Positions 9,585-20,075 of a stretch of DNA of 64,000 bases are shown piece by piece. The translations under genes were made by a program, and so were the position numbers. The notes under the pieces are model-generated. The model did no database searches, was not told the origin of the DNA, and saw nothing but the letters and a program-made list of their open reading frames with translations. The stretch is from Burkholderiales bacterium 67-32 (GTDB lineage: Bacteria; Pseudomonadota; Gammaproteobacteria; Burkholderiales; Burkholderiaceae_B). How positions within the stretch are numbered: the first letter of the stretch is position 1; each line of letters starts with the position of its first letter. The stretch is taken from positions 124,001 through 188,000 of the forward strand of contig MKUP01000012.1 of NCBI GenBank assembly GCA_001898625.1. Reading direction: 5' to 3'.

Positions 9585-9706
9585 CAGTCACCTCCTTGTC
9601 GTTGTTGTCGATGTCGCGGCTGTCAGGCCGCACCGAGGCGACTGTACGAACGCGGCGCTTTCAACCGGCTTTCAATTCCCCGTGTTTTCGTGCTGCGAAG
9701 CAGCAT

Positions 9707-11149
9707 TCAGGACCTGGGGAAAACCAGGGCCGCGCGCAGGCCGGGCCCCGGTTCCCGGTTTTCCAGCACCAGCCTGCCTTTATGCAGTCCCGCGATCCGC
9801 TGCGCGATGGCCAGTCCCAGGCCGGCGCCAGGCTTGCCCTTGCCGGACTCGCCACGACGGAAACGCACGCCGGCCCGCTCGATGTCGGATACCGGCATGC
9901 CCGGCCCACTGTCCTCCACCCGCAGCACGACCTGCCCGGGCTCGCGCAGCAGCGTCAGCGTCACCATGCCCCCCTCCGGGCTGTAGCGAATGGCATTGTC
10001 CAGGAGATTGAGCACCGCTTCGCGCAGCAACACGGGCAACCCTGGCATCCACAGCGCTTCATCGGGCACCTCGATGCCGTAGTCCAGCTGCTTGGCGCGG
10101 GCGGCCGGCAACAGGCTGCGCACGCATTCTCCAGCCAGGTCGGCCAAGTCGGTCTGCGCGAAAGGCAGGCCGCCCTCGGCCAGCGAGGCGTCATGGACCC
10201 GAGCCAGCGCCAGCATCTGGTTGGCCATCCGTATGGACCGGTCCACGCCCGCATGCATGGCTTGCAAGACCTGCCGGACCGCCTGCGGATCGTTCTCGCG
10301 CTGCGCGAAATCCACCTGGGTCTTGAGCACGGTCAGGGGCGTGCGCAGCTGATGGGAGGCATCGTCCAGGAATTGGCGCTGCGCGCGGGCCTGGGCATCG
10401 TGGCGCGCGATATGCCGATTGATCGCGGATACCAGCGGCTGGACCTCGGCCGGCACCTGGCTGTCGTCCACCGGCCGCAGGTCGTCCGGGTCACGCGCAT
10501 CGATTTCCTCGCTCAGGCGCACCAGCGGCCGCAATGCGATGATCACTCCGCCCGTCAGCAGGATCGCGCTCAACAGGATCTGCAGCGTATCGCGCTCGAT
10601 CGCGCGCATCAGCACGGCCCGGGTGAAACCCGCACGCGACTCGATGCTTTCCGCGACCTGGATGACCACCCGCTGGCGTTCCTGCGCACCATACAGGGGC
10701 GGATCGAGCCGGCGCGCCAGCACACCCACGCGCACGGGTTCGCCGAAATACTCGGCATTGAAGAATTCCGCTCGTCCGGACGCCAGCGCGTGCGCCGGCA
10801 TCGGAAGCGCGGGATTGCCGATCTCGGTCAGGTTGTCCTCGGTGGACACCCGGAAATACACGTTGCCGCTGGCCGTCAATTCGAAGAATTGCAGCAGCCT
10901 GTAGGGCAGTTCCACTGCCAACCCGCCGCTTTCCGTCGATATGTTGAGGTCTATCGCCCGCAGGGCACCGGCCAGCGAACGGTCGTAGGCGGCATTGGTC
11001 AGGTCGTCCAGCAGCCTGACCGACAGCCACAGGCCACCGCCGGCCACCACGGCCAGGACGGGAAGCAGCCACCACAGCAGGGTCGTCTTCAGGCTGCGGC
11101 GCCGTGGCCGGACCGGCAAGGGCGGGGTTCCGGGCGAGGAAGCCGTCAC
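9707..11149 (-). CDS. tctE: Sensor histidine kinase TctE
   Basis: 480-residue membrane kinase. A membrane segment at about 22-45 and another at about 188-206 bracket a periplasmic region of some 140 residues of the TctE sensor type. HAMP-like linker and HisKA domain follow, with phosphorylated H266 in FLDDASHQLRTPL. The ATPase domain has the N box (REAVLNLLDNAIRYS) and G boxes (VEDSGPGMP, GAGLGLAIAQRIAGLH). The start codon is GTG and it overlaps the tctD stop (GTGA). It is the partner of TctD and is predicted to sense external tricarboxylates. Confidence 0.93.
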   Translation of the reverse strand: MTASSPGTPPLPVRPRRRSLKTTLLWWLLPVLAVVAGGGLWLSVRLLDDLTNAAYDRSLAGALRAIDLNISTESGGLAVELPYRLLQFFELTASGNVYFRVSTEDNLTEIGNPALPMPAHALASGRAEFFNAEYFGEPVRVGVLARRLDPPLYGAQERQRVVIQVAESIESRAGFTRAVLMRAIERDTLQILLSAILLTGGVIIALRPLVRLSEEIDARDPDDLRPVDDSQVPAEVQPLVSAINRHIARHDAQARAQRQFLDDASHQLRTPLTVLKTQVDFAQRENDPQAVRQVLQAMHAGVDRSIRMANQMLALARVHDASLAEGGLPFAQTDLADLAGECVRSLLPAARAKQLDYGIEVPDEALWMPGLPVLLREAVLNLLDNAIRYSPEGGMVTLTLLREPGQVVLRVEDSGPGMPVSDIERAGVRFRRGESGKGKPGAGLGLAIAQRIAGLHKGRLVLENREPGPGLRAALVFPRS

Positions 11150-11814
11150 GCGGGCTCCAGGCTGTATCCCAGTCCGCGCAGGGTCACGATATGGACGCCG
11201 GTATCGCCCAGGCGCTTGCGCAGCCGGTGGACGATCACCTCGATGGCGTCCAGCCCGACGTCGCGGTCATCGTCGAATACCCGGTCCAGGATCTGTTGCT
11301 TGGTCATGGGTTCGCCGCTGCGTTGGATCAGGGCACGCAATACGGCGTGTTCCCGTGGCGATAAGGCCAGGGGTTGGTTATCCAGCAGGAATTTCTGAGC
11401 GGCCAGGTCGAAAACCAGCGGACCGCAGGCCAGGCGTGGATGTTCCCTGCCCCGGCTGCGCCGTATCAGCGCCAGCAGCCTGGCTTCCAGTTCGGCCACG
11501 TTGAAGGGCTTGGGCAGGAAATCGTCCGCGCCTTCGTGCAGGGTGGTCACGCGTTCCGTCAGTGAATCACGTGCGGTCAATATCAGGACGGGCGTGCGGT
11601 CGTCACGGGCGCGCAGCCTGGCCAGCAGCGTGCGGCCATCCAGTCCGGGCAGTCCCAGGTCCAGGACGACGGCATCGAATTCCTCGACCTGCAGGCGCTT
11701 TTCGGCGACTACCCCATCGTCGGCCCATTCCACGACGAAACCGGCGTGTCTGGCAAGTGTGCCTGACAGCCATCGAGCAAGTTCGGGTTCGTCCTCGACC
11801 AACAGGATGCGCAT
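11146..11814 (-). CDS. tctD: OmpR-family response regulator TctD
   Basis: 222 aa. The receiver domain carries the acidic pair E7/D8, the phosphorylation site D52 (VVLDLGLPG) and the conserved lysine in FLPKPFNVAELEARL. A C-terminal winged helix follows with LSPREHAVLRAL and VHRLRKRLGDTGVHIVTLRG. It is first in the tctD-tctE pair and predicted to activate tctCBA downstream. The 5' end faces the AT-rich gap that holds the DnaA boxes. Confidence 0.95.
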   Translation of the reverse strand: MRILLVEDEPELARWLSGTLARHAGFVVEWADDGVVAEKRLQVEEFDAVVLDLGLPGLDGRTLLARLRARDDRTPVLILTARDSLTERVTTLHEGADDFLPKPFNVAELEARLLALIRRSRGREHPRLACGPLVFDLAAQKFLLDNQPLALSPREHAVLRALIQRSGEPMTKQQILDRVFDDDRDVGLDAIEVIVHRLRKRLGDTGVHIVTLRGLGYSLEPA

Positions 11815-11940
11815 GGCGTATCGGGTGCTCCGTACTTACTTATAGGGATGGGACGCCTGGATGCTAGGTGTTCGACCCCGCGGGGTCAACCGGCGTCCGC
11901 GTAGCGGCGCCCCGGGCCGCTTGCGGCCCTCGTGGCAGTA

Positions 11941-12197
11941 GGAAAAAAAGATGTTTGAGCTTTATCCCAAAACTATCTATCCAATTCGTAGTAGGTAATA
12001 GGAGCCTGTGGATAACTTCGGCCGTTCAAAAAAACCTTTTCGATTCAATGAATTGCCTAACTTTTAAGCATGTGGATAACCTTGTCCACATGGTGTACCC
12101 GGAAATTGGACAAGTTTTTCGGCCGAAGACGAAAACGAAGTTATCCACAAAGGCTCAACATCGTGTGCACACCCCCGCTTCCTAGAGGTTATCCACA
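11941..12197. other. AT-rich intergenic region with four perfect DnaA boxes (origin-like or DnaA-titration candidate)
   Basis: Within 191 bases lie four exact TTATCCACA 9-mers: minus strand at 12007-12015 and 12071-12079, plus strand at 12141-12149 and 12189-12197. A one-mismatch box TTGTCCACA is at 12082-12090, making a TGTGGA...TCCACA dyad with the second box. AT-rich runs (11942-11949, 12027-12068) contrast sharply with the GC-rich surroundings. No dnaA, dnaN or parAB gene is in the window. The gap 11815-12247 also holds the palindrome GACCCCGCGGGGTC at 11873-11886; short reading frames across it lack family resemblance. Confidence 0.75.
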
Positions 12198-12247
12198 GGC
12201 CCAGGATGCGCGTATCGGGTATTCTGGTCGCCTGCCTGGAGCCGTTC

Positions 12248-13084
12248 ATGGATGTATTCGCCTCTTCCTCCGCCCTGGCCGCATTCGTGGGCCGGCACGA
12301 ACGCCTGTTCGTCCTGACCGGCGCCGGGTGCAGCACGGATTCGGGCATCCCGGACTATCGCGACGCCGATGGCCAATGGAAACGTACGCCGCCCATCGAC
12401 TTCCAGGTCTTTATGCGCGACGATACGGCCCGGGCACGCTACTGGGCGCGCAGCATGATCGGGTGGCGGCGCTTCGGGAAGGCCGGGCCCAACGACACCC
12501 ATCGCGCACTGGCGCGGCTGGAGGCCAGCGGGAGAATGCGGCTGTTGGTCACCCAGAACGTCGATGGCCTGCATCAGGCGGCGGGCAGCCGCGAGGTGGT
12601 GGACCTGCATGGCCGGCTGGACGAGGTTCGCTGCATGCATTGCGCGCATCGCGAACCGCGTGCCGTGTTCCAGCAGCGGCTGGAAGCCGTGAATCCGGCC
12701 TGGATCGCGCTGGACGCGGCCGATGCGCCGGATGGCGACGCCGACCTGGAAGCGGTGGATTTCTCCCTTTTTGCCGTGCCGCCCTGTCCGGCCTGCGGCG
12801 GGATCCTGAAGCCGGACGTCGTCTTCTTCGGTGAACAGGTGCCCGCGACGCGTGTGGCGACAGTGCTGCGCGGGCTGGACGAGGCCGATGCCATCCTGGT
12901 GGTGGGCTCGTCGCTGATGGTGCATTCCGGCTACCGCTACGTACGGGCGGGGGCGCAGGCCGGACTGCCAATCGCTGCGGTCAACCTGGGGCGCACGCGC
13001 GCCGACGACCTGCTGACCCTGAAGGTGGAGCAGTCTTGTGCCGAGGCGCTGGCCTTCATGCTGGCGGACCGCGCGGCGGCGTGA
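12248..13084 (+). CDS. NAD-dependent protein deacylase, Sir2 family (sirtuin)
   Basis: 278 aa. It removes acyl groups from protein lysines using NAD+. Motifs are complete: NAD-binding GAGCSTDSGIPDYR (residues 25-38), TQNVDGLHQAAGS, the catalytic histidine in VDLHGRLDEVRC, a zinc site formed by CMHC and CPAC pairs, the VGSSLMVHSG loop and VNLGRTRADD. The ATG at 12248 has GGAG seven bases upstream. An in-frame ATG at 12206 has no usable ribosome site and would place the start nearly on the last DnaA box. Class resembles bacterial/mitochondrial SIRT4-like proteins (inference). Confidence 0.93.
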   Translation: MDVFASSSALAAFVGRHERLFVLTGAGCSTDSGIPDYRDADGQWKRTPPIDFQVFMRDDTARARYWARSMIGWRRFGKAGPNDTHRALARLEASGRMRLLVTQNVDGLHQAAGSREVVDLHGRLDEVRCMHCAHREPRAVFQQRLEAVNPAWIALDAADAPDGDADLEAVDFSLFAVPPCPACGGILKPDVVFFGEQVPATRVATVLRGLDEADAILVVGSSLMVHSGYRYVRAGAQAGLPIAAVNLGRTRADDLLTLKVEQSCAEALAFMLADRAAA

Positions 13085-13122
13085 GACCGTGAAAAGTTGT
13101 GCCGTGGACCGCTGGCGCCTTG

Positions 13123-14055
13123 CTAGTCCGGCAAGGGGAAGCCCTGCGCCATCGAGTCGCGCAGGTATTCCACGAAGCACTGCACCGCGCGCGGCACACG
13201 CGGCGCCCAGGGGCGCAGCGCATACAACTGGTTGCCGAAGAAACCCTGCACGCGCCAGTCAGGCAATACCGGCCTGAGCCGGCGCATGGCGGGCGCCGCG
13301 CTGAAATCGGGCAGAAGGCCGATGCCCAGTCCATCCAGCACCGCGTCGCGCAGCACCTCGCTGTTGTTGGCCTTCAAGGGGCCCTGCACGGGTACCGACA
13401 GCGTCTCGGCCTGGGCATCGTCGGCGGGGACGAAGGTCCAGGTGTCGGCGCCCGGCCCCAGGTATAGCACGCAGTCGTGGTCCGCCAGGTCGCGCGGATG
13501 CCGGGGCGTGCCGCGCCGGCGCAGATAGGCGGGGCTGGCCACCAGCAGCGAGCGGGTCTCGCACAAGGGCCAGGCGACATAGCTTTCAGGCGCGGCCGCG
13601 GTGTGGCGGATGGCCAGGTCGTAGCCTTCCTGCGCCAGGTTGACGAAGCGGTCGGTCAGGTCGAGATGGATGCGCACCTCGGGATAGTTGCGGAAGAACG
13701 CCGCCAGCCGCGGCGAGACGTGCTGCCGGCCCAGCGCCACGGGAGCGGTGACGCGCACCGTGCCGCGCGGCGTGCCGGACAGGTCCTTGACCGCGGTGAA
13801 GCCGGCGTCGATGCGCTCGAACGCCGGCGCGGCGTCGGCCACCAGTTCCCGCCCGGCCTCGGTCAGCACCACCGAACGCGTCGTGCGCTGGACCAGCGGC
13901 ACGCCAGCCGCGCGCTCCAGCGCGCCTATGCGCATGCTGACCGAGGCCTTGGACAGGCCCAGGCGCCGCGCCGCCTGAGTGAAGCTGCGGGTCTCGGCCA
14001 GCACGGTCAGCAGGTGGATGTCGGCCACCCAGGGCCCGATGATGTCGGCAGCCAT
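13123..14055 (-). CDS. LysR-family transcriptional regulator
   Basis: 310 aa. The N-terminal helix-turn-helix covers about residues 11-70 ([20 protein letters not shown], then [14 protein letters not shown]); the rest is the periplasmic-binding-like effector domain of the CrgA-like branch. It is divergent from mmsA, with about 110 bases between the two genes containing TTGTTCAAGATATTGAACA (14069-14087), a TTCAAN5TTGAA inverted repeat (TTCAAGATATTGAA core) that is a good LysR operator candidate. Control of mmsA and of itself is predicted from this arrangement. Confidence 0.9.
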   Translation of the reverse strand: MAADIIGPWVADIHLLTVLAETRSFTQAARRLGLSKASVSMRIGALERAAGVPLVQRTTRSVVLTEAGRELVADAAPAFERIDAGFTAVKDLSGTPRGTVRVTAPVALGRQHVSPRLAAFFRNYPEVRIHLDLTDRFVNLAQEGYDLAIRHTAAAPESYVAWPLCETRSLLVASPAYLRRRGTPRHPRDLADHDCVLYLGPGADTWTFVPADDAQAETLSVPVQGPLKANNSEVLRDAVLDGLGIGLLPDFSAAPAMRRLRPVLPDWRVQGFFGNQLYALRPWAPRVPRAVQCFVEYLRDSMAQGFPLPD

Positions 14056-14071
14056 TTTTTTCCGCTCGGAT

Positions 14072-14085
14072 TGTTCAAGATATTG
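14072..14085. promoter_or_regulatory. Candidate LysR operator in the lysR-mmsA divergent region
   Basis: The sequence GTTCAAGATATTGAAC is a near-perfect palindrome (TTCAA / TTGAA arms around GATA) in an otherwise GC-rich intergenic gap. It lies between the divergent starts at 14055 and 14175, where LysR proteins usually bind. Confidence 0.55.
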
Positions 14086-14174
14086 AACACTTTAATCGGC
14101 TTCGGCCGGCTTATCCAATCGGCCGCGCGGGCCTAGACTGGGATCCTCGATTTCTTCTTCTCAGGATGACCGCC

Positions 14175-15683
<1,509 letters not shown>

Positions 15684-15688
15684 AGGAT

Positions 15689-15778
15689 CCCCCCTACGCG
15701 CTTCGCGCGCCCCCCAGGGGGCGATGCGGGTGGACCGGCAAAGCCGGATCCACCGCATCCTGGGTCTGCGTAGGGGGG
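15689..15778. repeat. Dispersed intergenic palindromic repeat, copy B
   Basis: Single copy filling the space between the convergent mmsA and lysR genes. The outer ends are mutually inverted (CCCCCCTACGC at 15689, GCGTAGGGGGG at 15768). Inside are GCGCTTCGCGCGC, CCCCCAGGGGG, and the arms GTGGACCGGC / GCCGGATCCAC. The central 60 bases match copy A almost exactly. No coding content. Confidence 0.8.
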
Positions 15779-16678
15779 TTACCTATTCATCAGGAAGTTG
15801 ACTAATGCGGCGGCGGGGGCCGAGAGGCCCTCGCGCTGCCGGAAGACCACGAAGAGTTCGCGCGCGGCCCAGGGTTCCTCGATGGGAACCAGCGCGAGGT
15901 CCAGCGTGCCCACGTAGAGTTCGCCGCTGTGTTGCGGCACCACCGCGACGCCCAGGCCGACGTGGACCATGCGGCACAGCGCATCCAGGCTGCTGACGCT
16001 GATCTTGACGTGCAGCGTGGCGCCCAGCCGTCCGGCTTCCTTGACCAGCAATTGCGTCAGCGACGTCCCCTGCCCCATGCCGACGATGTTCTCGTCCATG
16101 AAATCGCGCAGGCGCACCACGGGCGCCTTGGCCAGGCGATGGCGGCGCGGCACGGCCAGCACCAGGCGGTCGCTGCGGTAAGGCAGGTGCTCGAGCCGTT
16201 CGATGCCCGGGACCTTGTTGGAGAAGCCCAGGTCGAAGTCGCTTTCGGTCAGGCTGCGCAGCACTTCGCTGCTGGTCTGTTCGTCGATCTGGATGTCCAC
16301 GTCGGGGAACACGCGCTTGAAGGCGGCGATGTCCTCGGGCAGGAACTGCACGATGGACGACATGTTGCCGACGATGCGTATCGTGCCCTTGGCGCCGGTG
16401 GCGTACTGGGACAGCTCGGCTTCCATGCGTTCGATGTCGGCCAGGACTTCCCGCGCGTGGCGGTACACGGCCTCGCCTATGGGGGTGACCGAGATGCCGC
16501 GCGATTCGCGGTGGATGACCGGCTGCCCGATCACGCTTTCGATCTCGGCGATGCGGCGGCTGACGGCCGAGGGCGCGATGGCCTCGCGTTCGGCCGCGCG
16601 CGCGATGTTGCGTTCCTGGCAGACGGCGACGAACAGGCGCAGCGAGGTCAGGTCGAGTTTACGGACGAGGTTGCTCAT
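15779..16678 (-). CDS. LysR-family transcriptional regulator
   Basis: 299 aa. The helix-turn-helix is at about residues 9-66 (LRLFVAVCQERNIARAAERE, then SAVSRRIAEIESVIG), followed by a LysR substrate-binding domain. The ATG at 16678 has AGGAAGG about 8 bases upstream; the open frame extending further is the leuD coding region read in a different frame and was rejected. It lies directly downstream of leuD on the same strand with a 62-base gap, so it may be cotranscribed with leuC-leuD. Confidence 0.9.
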   Translation of the reverse strand: MSNLVRKLDLTSLRLFVAVCQERNIARAAEREAIAPSAVSRRIAEIESVIGQPVIHRESRGISVTPIGEAVYRHAREVLADIERMEAELSQYATGAKGTIRIVGNMSSIVQFLPEDIAAFKRVFPDVDIQIDEQTSSEVLRSLTESDFDLGFSNKVPGIERLEHLPYRSDRLVLAVPRRHRLAKAPVVRLRDFMDENIVGMGQGTSLTQLLVKEAGRLGATLHVKISVSSLDALCRMVHVGLGVAVVPQHSGELYVGTLDLALVPIEEPWAARELFVVFRQREGLSAPAAALVNFLMNR

Positions 16679-16740
16679 GGTCTTGCCTTCCTGTCGCTGC
16701 GCGGATTGTGGCACGGCGGGCGACAGGGGGCAACGCGCGT

Positions 16741-17397
16741 TCAGGCGCTCCGGCGCGCGGGCGACAGCCAGGGATACGCCCGCAGGTGCGCATCCTCGAA
16801 GTCGCGGATCTGGTCGGCCTTGCGCAGCGTCAGGCCGATGTCGTCCAGGCCGCTTAGCAGGCAGTCCTTGCGGAACGGCGCGATGTCGAAGCCGAAGGAC
16901 GGCGCGCCATCCGGACCGGACACGGTCTGCGCCTCGAGGTCGACCAGCAGCCGCACCGGCTTTTCCCGCGTCGCCAGCGCGAACAGCGCATCCACTTCGT
17001 CCTCGCGCAGCACCACCGGCAGGAGGCCGTTCTGCATCGCGTTGTTGTAGAAGATGTCGCCGAAGCTGGGTGCGATCACGGCGCGAAAGCCGTATTGCTG
17101 CAAGGCCCACGGCGCGTGCTCGCGCGACGAGCCGCAGCCGAAGTTGGCGCGGGCCAGCAGGATGGTCGCGCCCTGGTAGCGCGCCTCGTTCAGCACGAAG
17201 TCCGGGTTCAGCGGGCGGCCGCTGCAATCCTGGCCGGGCTCGCCCTGGTCCAGGTAGCGCCATTCGTCGAACAGGTTGGGGCCGAACCCCGTGCGGCGGA
17301 TGGATTTGAGGAACTGCTTGGGAATGATGGCGTCGGTGTCGACGTTGCCGCGGTCGAGCGGTGCGACCAGGCCTTGCAGGCGATCGAATTTTTCCAT
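16741..17397 (-). CDS. leuD: 3-isopropylmalate dehydratase small subunit-type protein (LeuD)
   Basis: 218 aa, the swivel-domain subunit of an aconitase-superfamily (de)hydratase. It opens [20 protein letters not shown] and carries [14 protein letters not shown] and the loop [21 protein letters not shown], hallmarks of LeuD. In leucine synthesis LeuCD isomerises 2- to 3-isopropylmalate. Here no leuA or leuB is nearby, and the neighbours are an AraC regulator, a LysR regulator and amino-acid transport and hydrolysis genes, so a catabolic hydratase with another substrate is possible. The start lies 11 bases after the leuC stop. Confidence 0.88.
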   Translation of the reverse strand: MEKFDRLQGLVAPLDRGNVDTDAIIPKQFLKSIRRTGFGPNLFDEWRYLDQGEPGQDCSGRPLNPDFVLNEARYQGATILLARANFGCGSSREHAPWALQQYGFRAVIAPSFGDIFYNNAMQNGLLPVVLREDEVDALFALATREKPVRLLVDLEAQTVSGPDGAPSFGFDIAPFRKDCLLSGLDDIGLTLRKADQIRDFEDAHLRAYPWLSPARRSA

Positions 17398-17408
17398 GAT
17401 GGACTTCC

Positions 17409-18809
17409 TTACAGGGCGCGCACGTCGACGAAGCGGCCGGCGATGGCCGCGGCGGCCGCCATCGCGGGGCTGACGAGGTGCGTGCGGCCGCCGGCGCCCT
17501 GCCGGCCTTCGAAATTGCGGTTGGAGGTCGAGGCGCAGCGTTCTCCCGGCGAGAGCCGGTCGGCGTTCATGGCCATGCACATGGAACAGCCGGATTCGCG
17601 CCATTCGAAACCGGCGTCGATGAAGACGCGGTCCAGGCCTTCCTGTTCCGCCTGTGCCTTCACCAGCCCGGAGCCGGGCACCACCATCGCGAGCCGGATG
17701 TTCGGCGCCTTGCTGCGGCCCTTGACCACGGCGGCGGCGGCGCGCAGGTCTTCGATGCGCGAGTTGGTGCACGAGCCGATGAACACTTTGTCCAGGGAAA
17801 TGTCGGCGATGGGCGTATTGGCGGCCAACCCCATGTAGGCCAGTGCCTTGCGCATGCCTTCGCGCCGGACCGGATCGGCTTCGGCGTCGGGATCCGGCAC
17901 CTTGCCGTCCACGGCCACGACCATCTCGGGCGAAGTGCCCCAGGTCACCTGCGGCAAGATGGAGGCGGCGTCGATCTCCACCACGGTGTCGAACGCCGCG
18001 CCCTCGTCCGAGCGCAGCGTGCGCCACCAGGTCACGGCCTGGTCCCACTGTTCGCCCTTGGGCGAGAACGGCCGGCCGCGCAGGTAGTCGATGGTGGTGT
18101 TGTCCACCGCGATCATGCCGGCCCGCGCGCCGGCCTCGATGGACATGTTGCAGATGGTCATGCGGCCTTCCATCGACAGCGCGCGTATGGTCGAGCCGGC
18201 GTATTCGATGGCGTGGCCGGTCGCGCCCGCGGCGCCTATCCGGCCGATCAGCGCCAGCACGATGTCCTTGGCCACCACGCCGGGCTGCAGCGTGCCTTCC
18301 ACGCGCACCAGCATGGATTTCATCTTGCGCGCGATCAGCGTCTGCGTGGCCAGCACGTGCTCGACTTCCGAGGTGCCGATGCCGTGCGCCAGACAGGCGA
18401 AGGCGCCGTGCGTGCTGGTGTGGGAATCCCCGCATACCACCGTCATGCCAGGCAGCGTAGCGCCTTGCTCGGGGCCGACCACGTGTTCGATGCCCTGGCG
18501 CCGGTCCTGCATGCCGAAGAAGGTCAGGCCGAAGGTGCGGGCGTTGTCCTCCAGCGCGCCCACCTGCGCGCGCGAGAACGGATCGTCGATGCCGTGGCTG
18601 CGGTCGGTGGTGGGGACGTTGTGGTCGGCGATCGCCAGACAGGAATCGGCCCGCCACGGGGCGCGGCCGGCCAGCCGCAGGCCTTCGAAGGCCTGCGGGC
18701 TCGACACTTCGTTGATCAGGTGCCGGTCGATGTACAAAAGGCTCGTGCCGTCGGGTTCGGCGGCGAAGGCGTGCGTGTCCCAGAGTTTGTCGTAGAGCGT
18801 GCGCGGCAT
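17409..18809 (-). CDS. leuC: 3-isopropylmalate dehydratase large subunit-type protein (LeuC)
   Basis: 466 aa, the iron-sulfur catalytic subunit paired with LeuD. It has [38 protein letters not shown] and the 4Fe-4S cysteines in [14 protein letters not shown] and [20 protein letters not shown]. Length and motifs are those of canonical LeuC. The ATG has no clear ribosome site. As with leuD, context suggests either a second leuCD copy or a hydratase for a related branched dicarboxylate; the chromosomal leucine genes cannot be checked from here. Confidence 0.9.
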   Translation of the reverse strand: MPRTLYDKLWDTHAFAAEPDGTSLLYIDRHLINEVSSPQAFEGLRLAGRAPWRADSCLAIADHNVPTTDRSHGIDDPFSRAQVGALEDNARTFGLTFFGMQDRRQGIEHVVGPEQGATLPGMTVVCGDSHTSTHGAFACLAHGIGTSEVEHVLATQTLIARKMKSMLVRVEGTLQPGVVAKDIVLALIGRIGAAGATGHAIEYAGSTIRALSMEGRMTICNMSIEAGARAGMIAVDNTTIDYLRGRPFSPKGEQWDQAVTWWRTLRSDEGAAFDTVVEIDAASILPQVTWGTSPEMVVAVDGKVPDPDAEADPVRREGMRKALAYMGLAANTPIADISLDKVFIGSCTNSRIEDLRAAAAVVKGRSKAPNIRLAMVVPGSGLVKAQAEQEGLDRVFIDAGFEWRESGCSMCMAMNADRLSPGERCASTSNRNFEGRQGAGGRTHLVSPAMAAAAAIAGRFVDVRAL

Positions 18810-18924
18810 GCGTGGTCATCCATCATCGCGGGCCGGCCCAGGGCCGGCGGGCTTTCATGATAGGAGCGCCGGATGCGGCGTGGGATGACGATTGGAGAGG
18901 GCTGCCGTCGCCGATGGCGGGGGG

Positions 18925-19944
18925 TCACTGCGTCATGCGTATGGCGTCGGTGCGCGCCATGCGCGGCGGATAGCCGTACCGGGCCCGGAACTGGCGGCTG
19001 AAATGCGGGATGTCGTTGAAACCCTGGCGCAGCGCGATCTCGGTGATGGAGATGTGGTCGAAGCGCGGGTCCACCAGCATCGCGCTGGCCCGCGTCAACC
19101 GTTCTTCCCGGACCCAGGTGCCGAAGGTGGTGTCGGCGGTCGAGAACAGCTTGTGCAGGTAGCGCTTGGAAATGTTCATGGCCTTGGCGACCGTGGCCGG
19201 ATCCATGTCGGGATCGTCCAGGTGGCAGCGCAGGTAGGCCTTGGCGCGCGACAGCAGGATGGCGCTGCTCTGGGGCGGCGCGCCGGCCTCGGGGTCGGGC
19301 GCGGTCTCGCCGCCCTGGAACGCCAGCCCCACCAGGTCCAGCGCCATGTCGATGGCCTGGATGCGCGTGTTGTTGTTCAGCAGTACGCCTTCCTGCGCCA
19401 GCAGGCCCAGGTGGTGGGCCGCCAGGCGGCCGATGCCGTTGCGGATGCTGGGCGTGACCGACAGGAAATTGCTGGGGTCGGGCAGCCGGCTTTCCAGCAG
19501 GCGGCGCGGAACGGACACCAGCATGCGCGCGGTGGTGTCGTGGTGCGTGGACCGGTAGGGAATGGCCTTGTCCAGCAGGAACAGGCTTTCGGCGTCCACC
19601 ACCGTCCGCTGGTGCGGATGGCTGACGACGGCGCTGCCCTCCAGATTGATCCCGACCAGGTATTCGTTCTGGTTGTCGCGCTCTATACACCGGGCCGTGC
19701 GGTGGATTTCGAGCGGATCGGAGCGGATGTAGATGAAGTTGAGCGGGCCGACGCTGGTGCGCGCGATCTGGTGCTGGAAGCGGTTGCGGCTGGAGGTGCC
19801 GATCTCGACCCGGGCGATCTGGCTGCTGACCAGTTTGGTGTACTGCTCGACGTTGTCCGAGCTGACGACGTCCTGGCTACCGAACGGCCCGCCCGGCATG
19901 GCGCCCCACACGTCCTGCGGCGGGTGTCCGATATACGTACCCAT
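18925..19944 (-). CDS. AraC-family transcriptional regulator
   Basis: 339 aa. The N-terminal about 210 residues match the AraC-binding-like domain (VGPLNFIYIRSDPLEIHRTA, then YLVGINLEGSAVVSHPHQR); the C-terminal about 100 form two helix-turn-helix motifs (DPATVAKAMNISKRYLHKLF; ISITEIALRQGFNDIPHFSR, then FRARYGYPPRMAR). It sits between livF and leuC on the same strand and is a plausible activator of the surrounding catabolic genes. The ATG at 19944 is preceded by GGAGG 11 bases away, slightly long. Confidence 0.9.
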   Translation of the reverse strand: MGTYIGHPPQDVWGAMPGGPFGSQDVVSSDNVEQYTKLVSSQIARVEIGTSSRNRFQHQIARTSVGPLNFIYIRSDPLEIHRTARCIERDNQNEYLVGINLEGSAVVSHPHQRTVVDAESLFLLDKAIPYRSTHHDTTARMLVSVPRRLLESRLPDPSNFLSVTPSIRNGIGRLAAHHLGLLAQEGVLLNNNTRIQAIDMALDLVGLAFQGGETAPDPEAGAPPQSSAILLSRAKAYLRCHLDDPDMDPATVAKAMNISKRYLHKLFSTADTTFGTWVREERLTRASAMLVDPRFDHISITEIALRQGFNDIPHFSRQFRARYGYPPRMARTDAIRMTQ

Positions 19945-20075
19945 TGAATGGCGTTCCTCCAGGTTCCCGCCCGGCTGCGGCGCGCGCATCGGACCATGCT
20001 CGTCCAACGTAACACAGACTGGACGCCGGTGGCCGCCGGGCGGGGCCTCGTATTCCCGGGTTGCCAAGCAGGGGA

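Noticed and set aside
9596-11398. Long open frame antisense to tctE-tctD
   Set aside because: No motifs and the opposite strand carries complete kinase and regulator domains.
11868-12185. 105-codon frame in the tctD-sirtuin gap
   Set aside because: No family resemblance, no ribosome site, and it runs across several DnaA boxes and AT-rich tracts.
12206-12247. Upstream start for the sirtuin
   Set aside because: The 14 extra residues have no ribosome site and would start next to a DnaA box; the ATG at 12248 has GGAG at good spacing.
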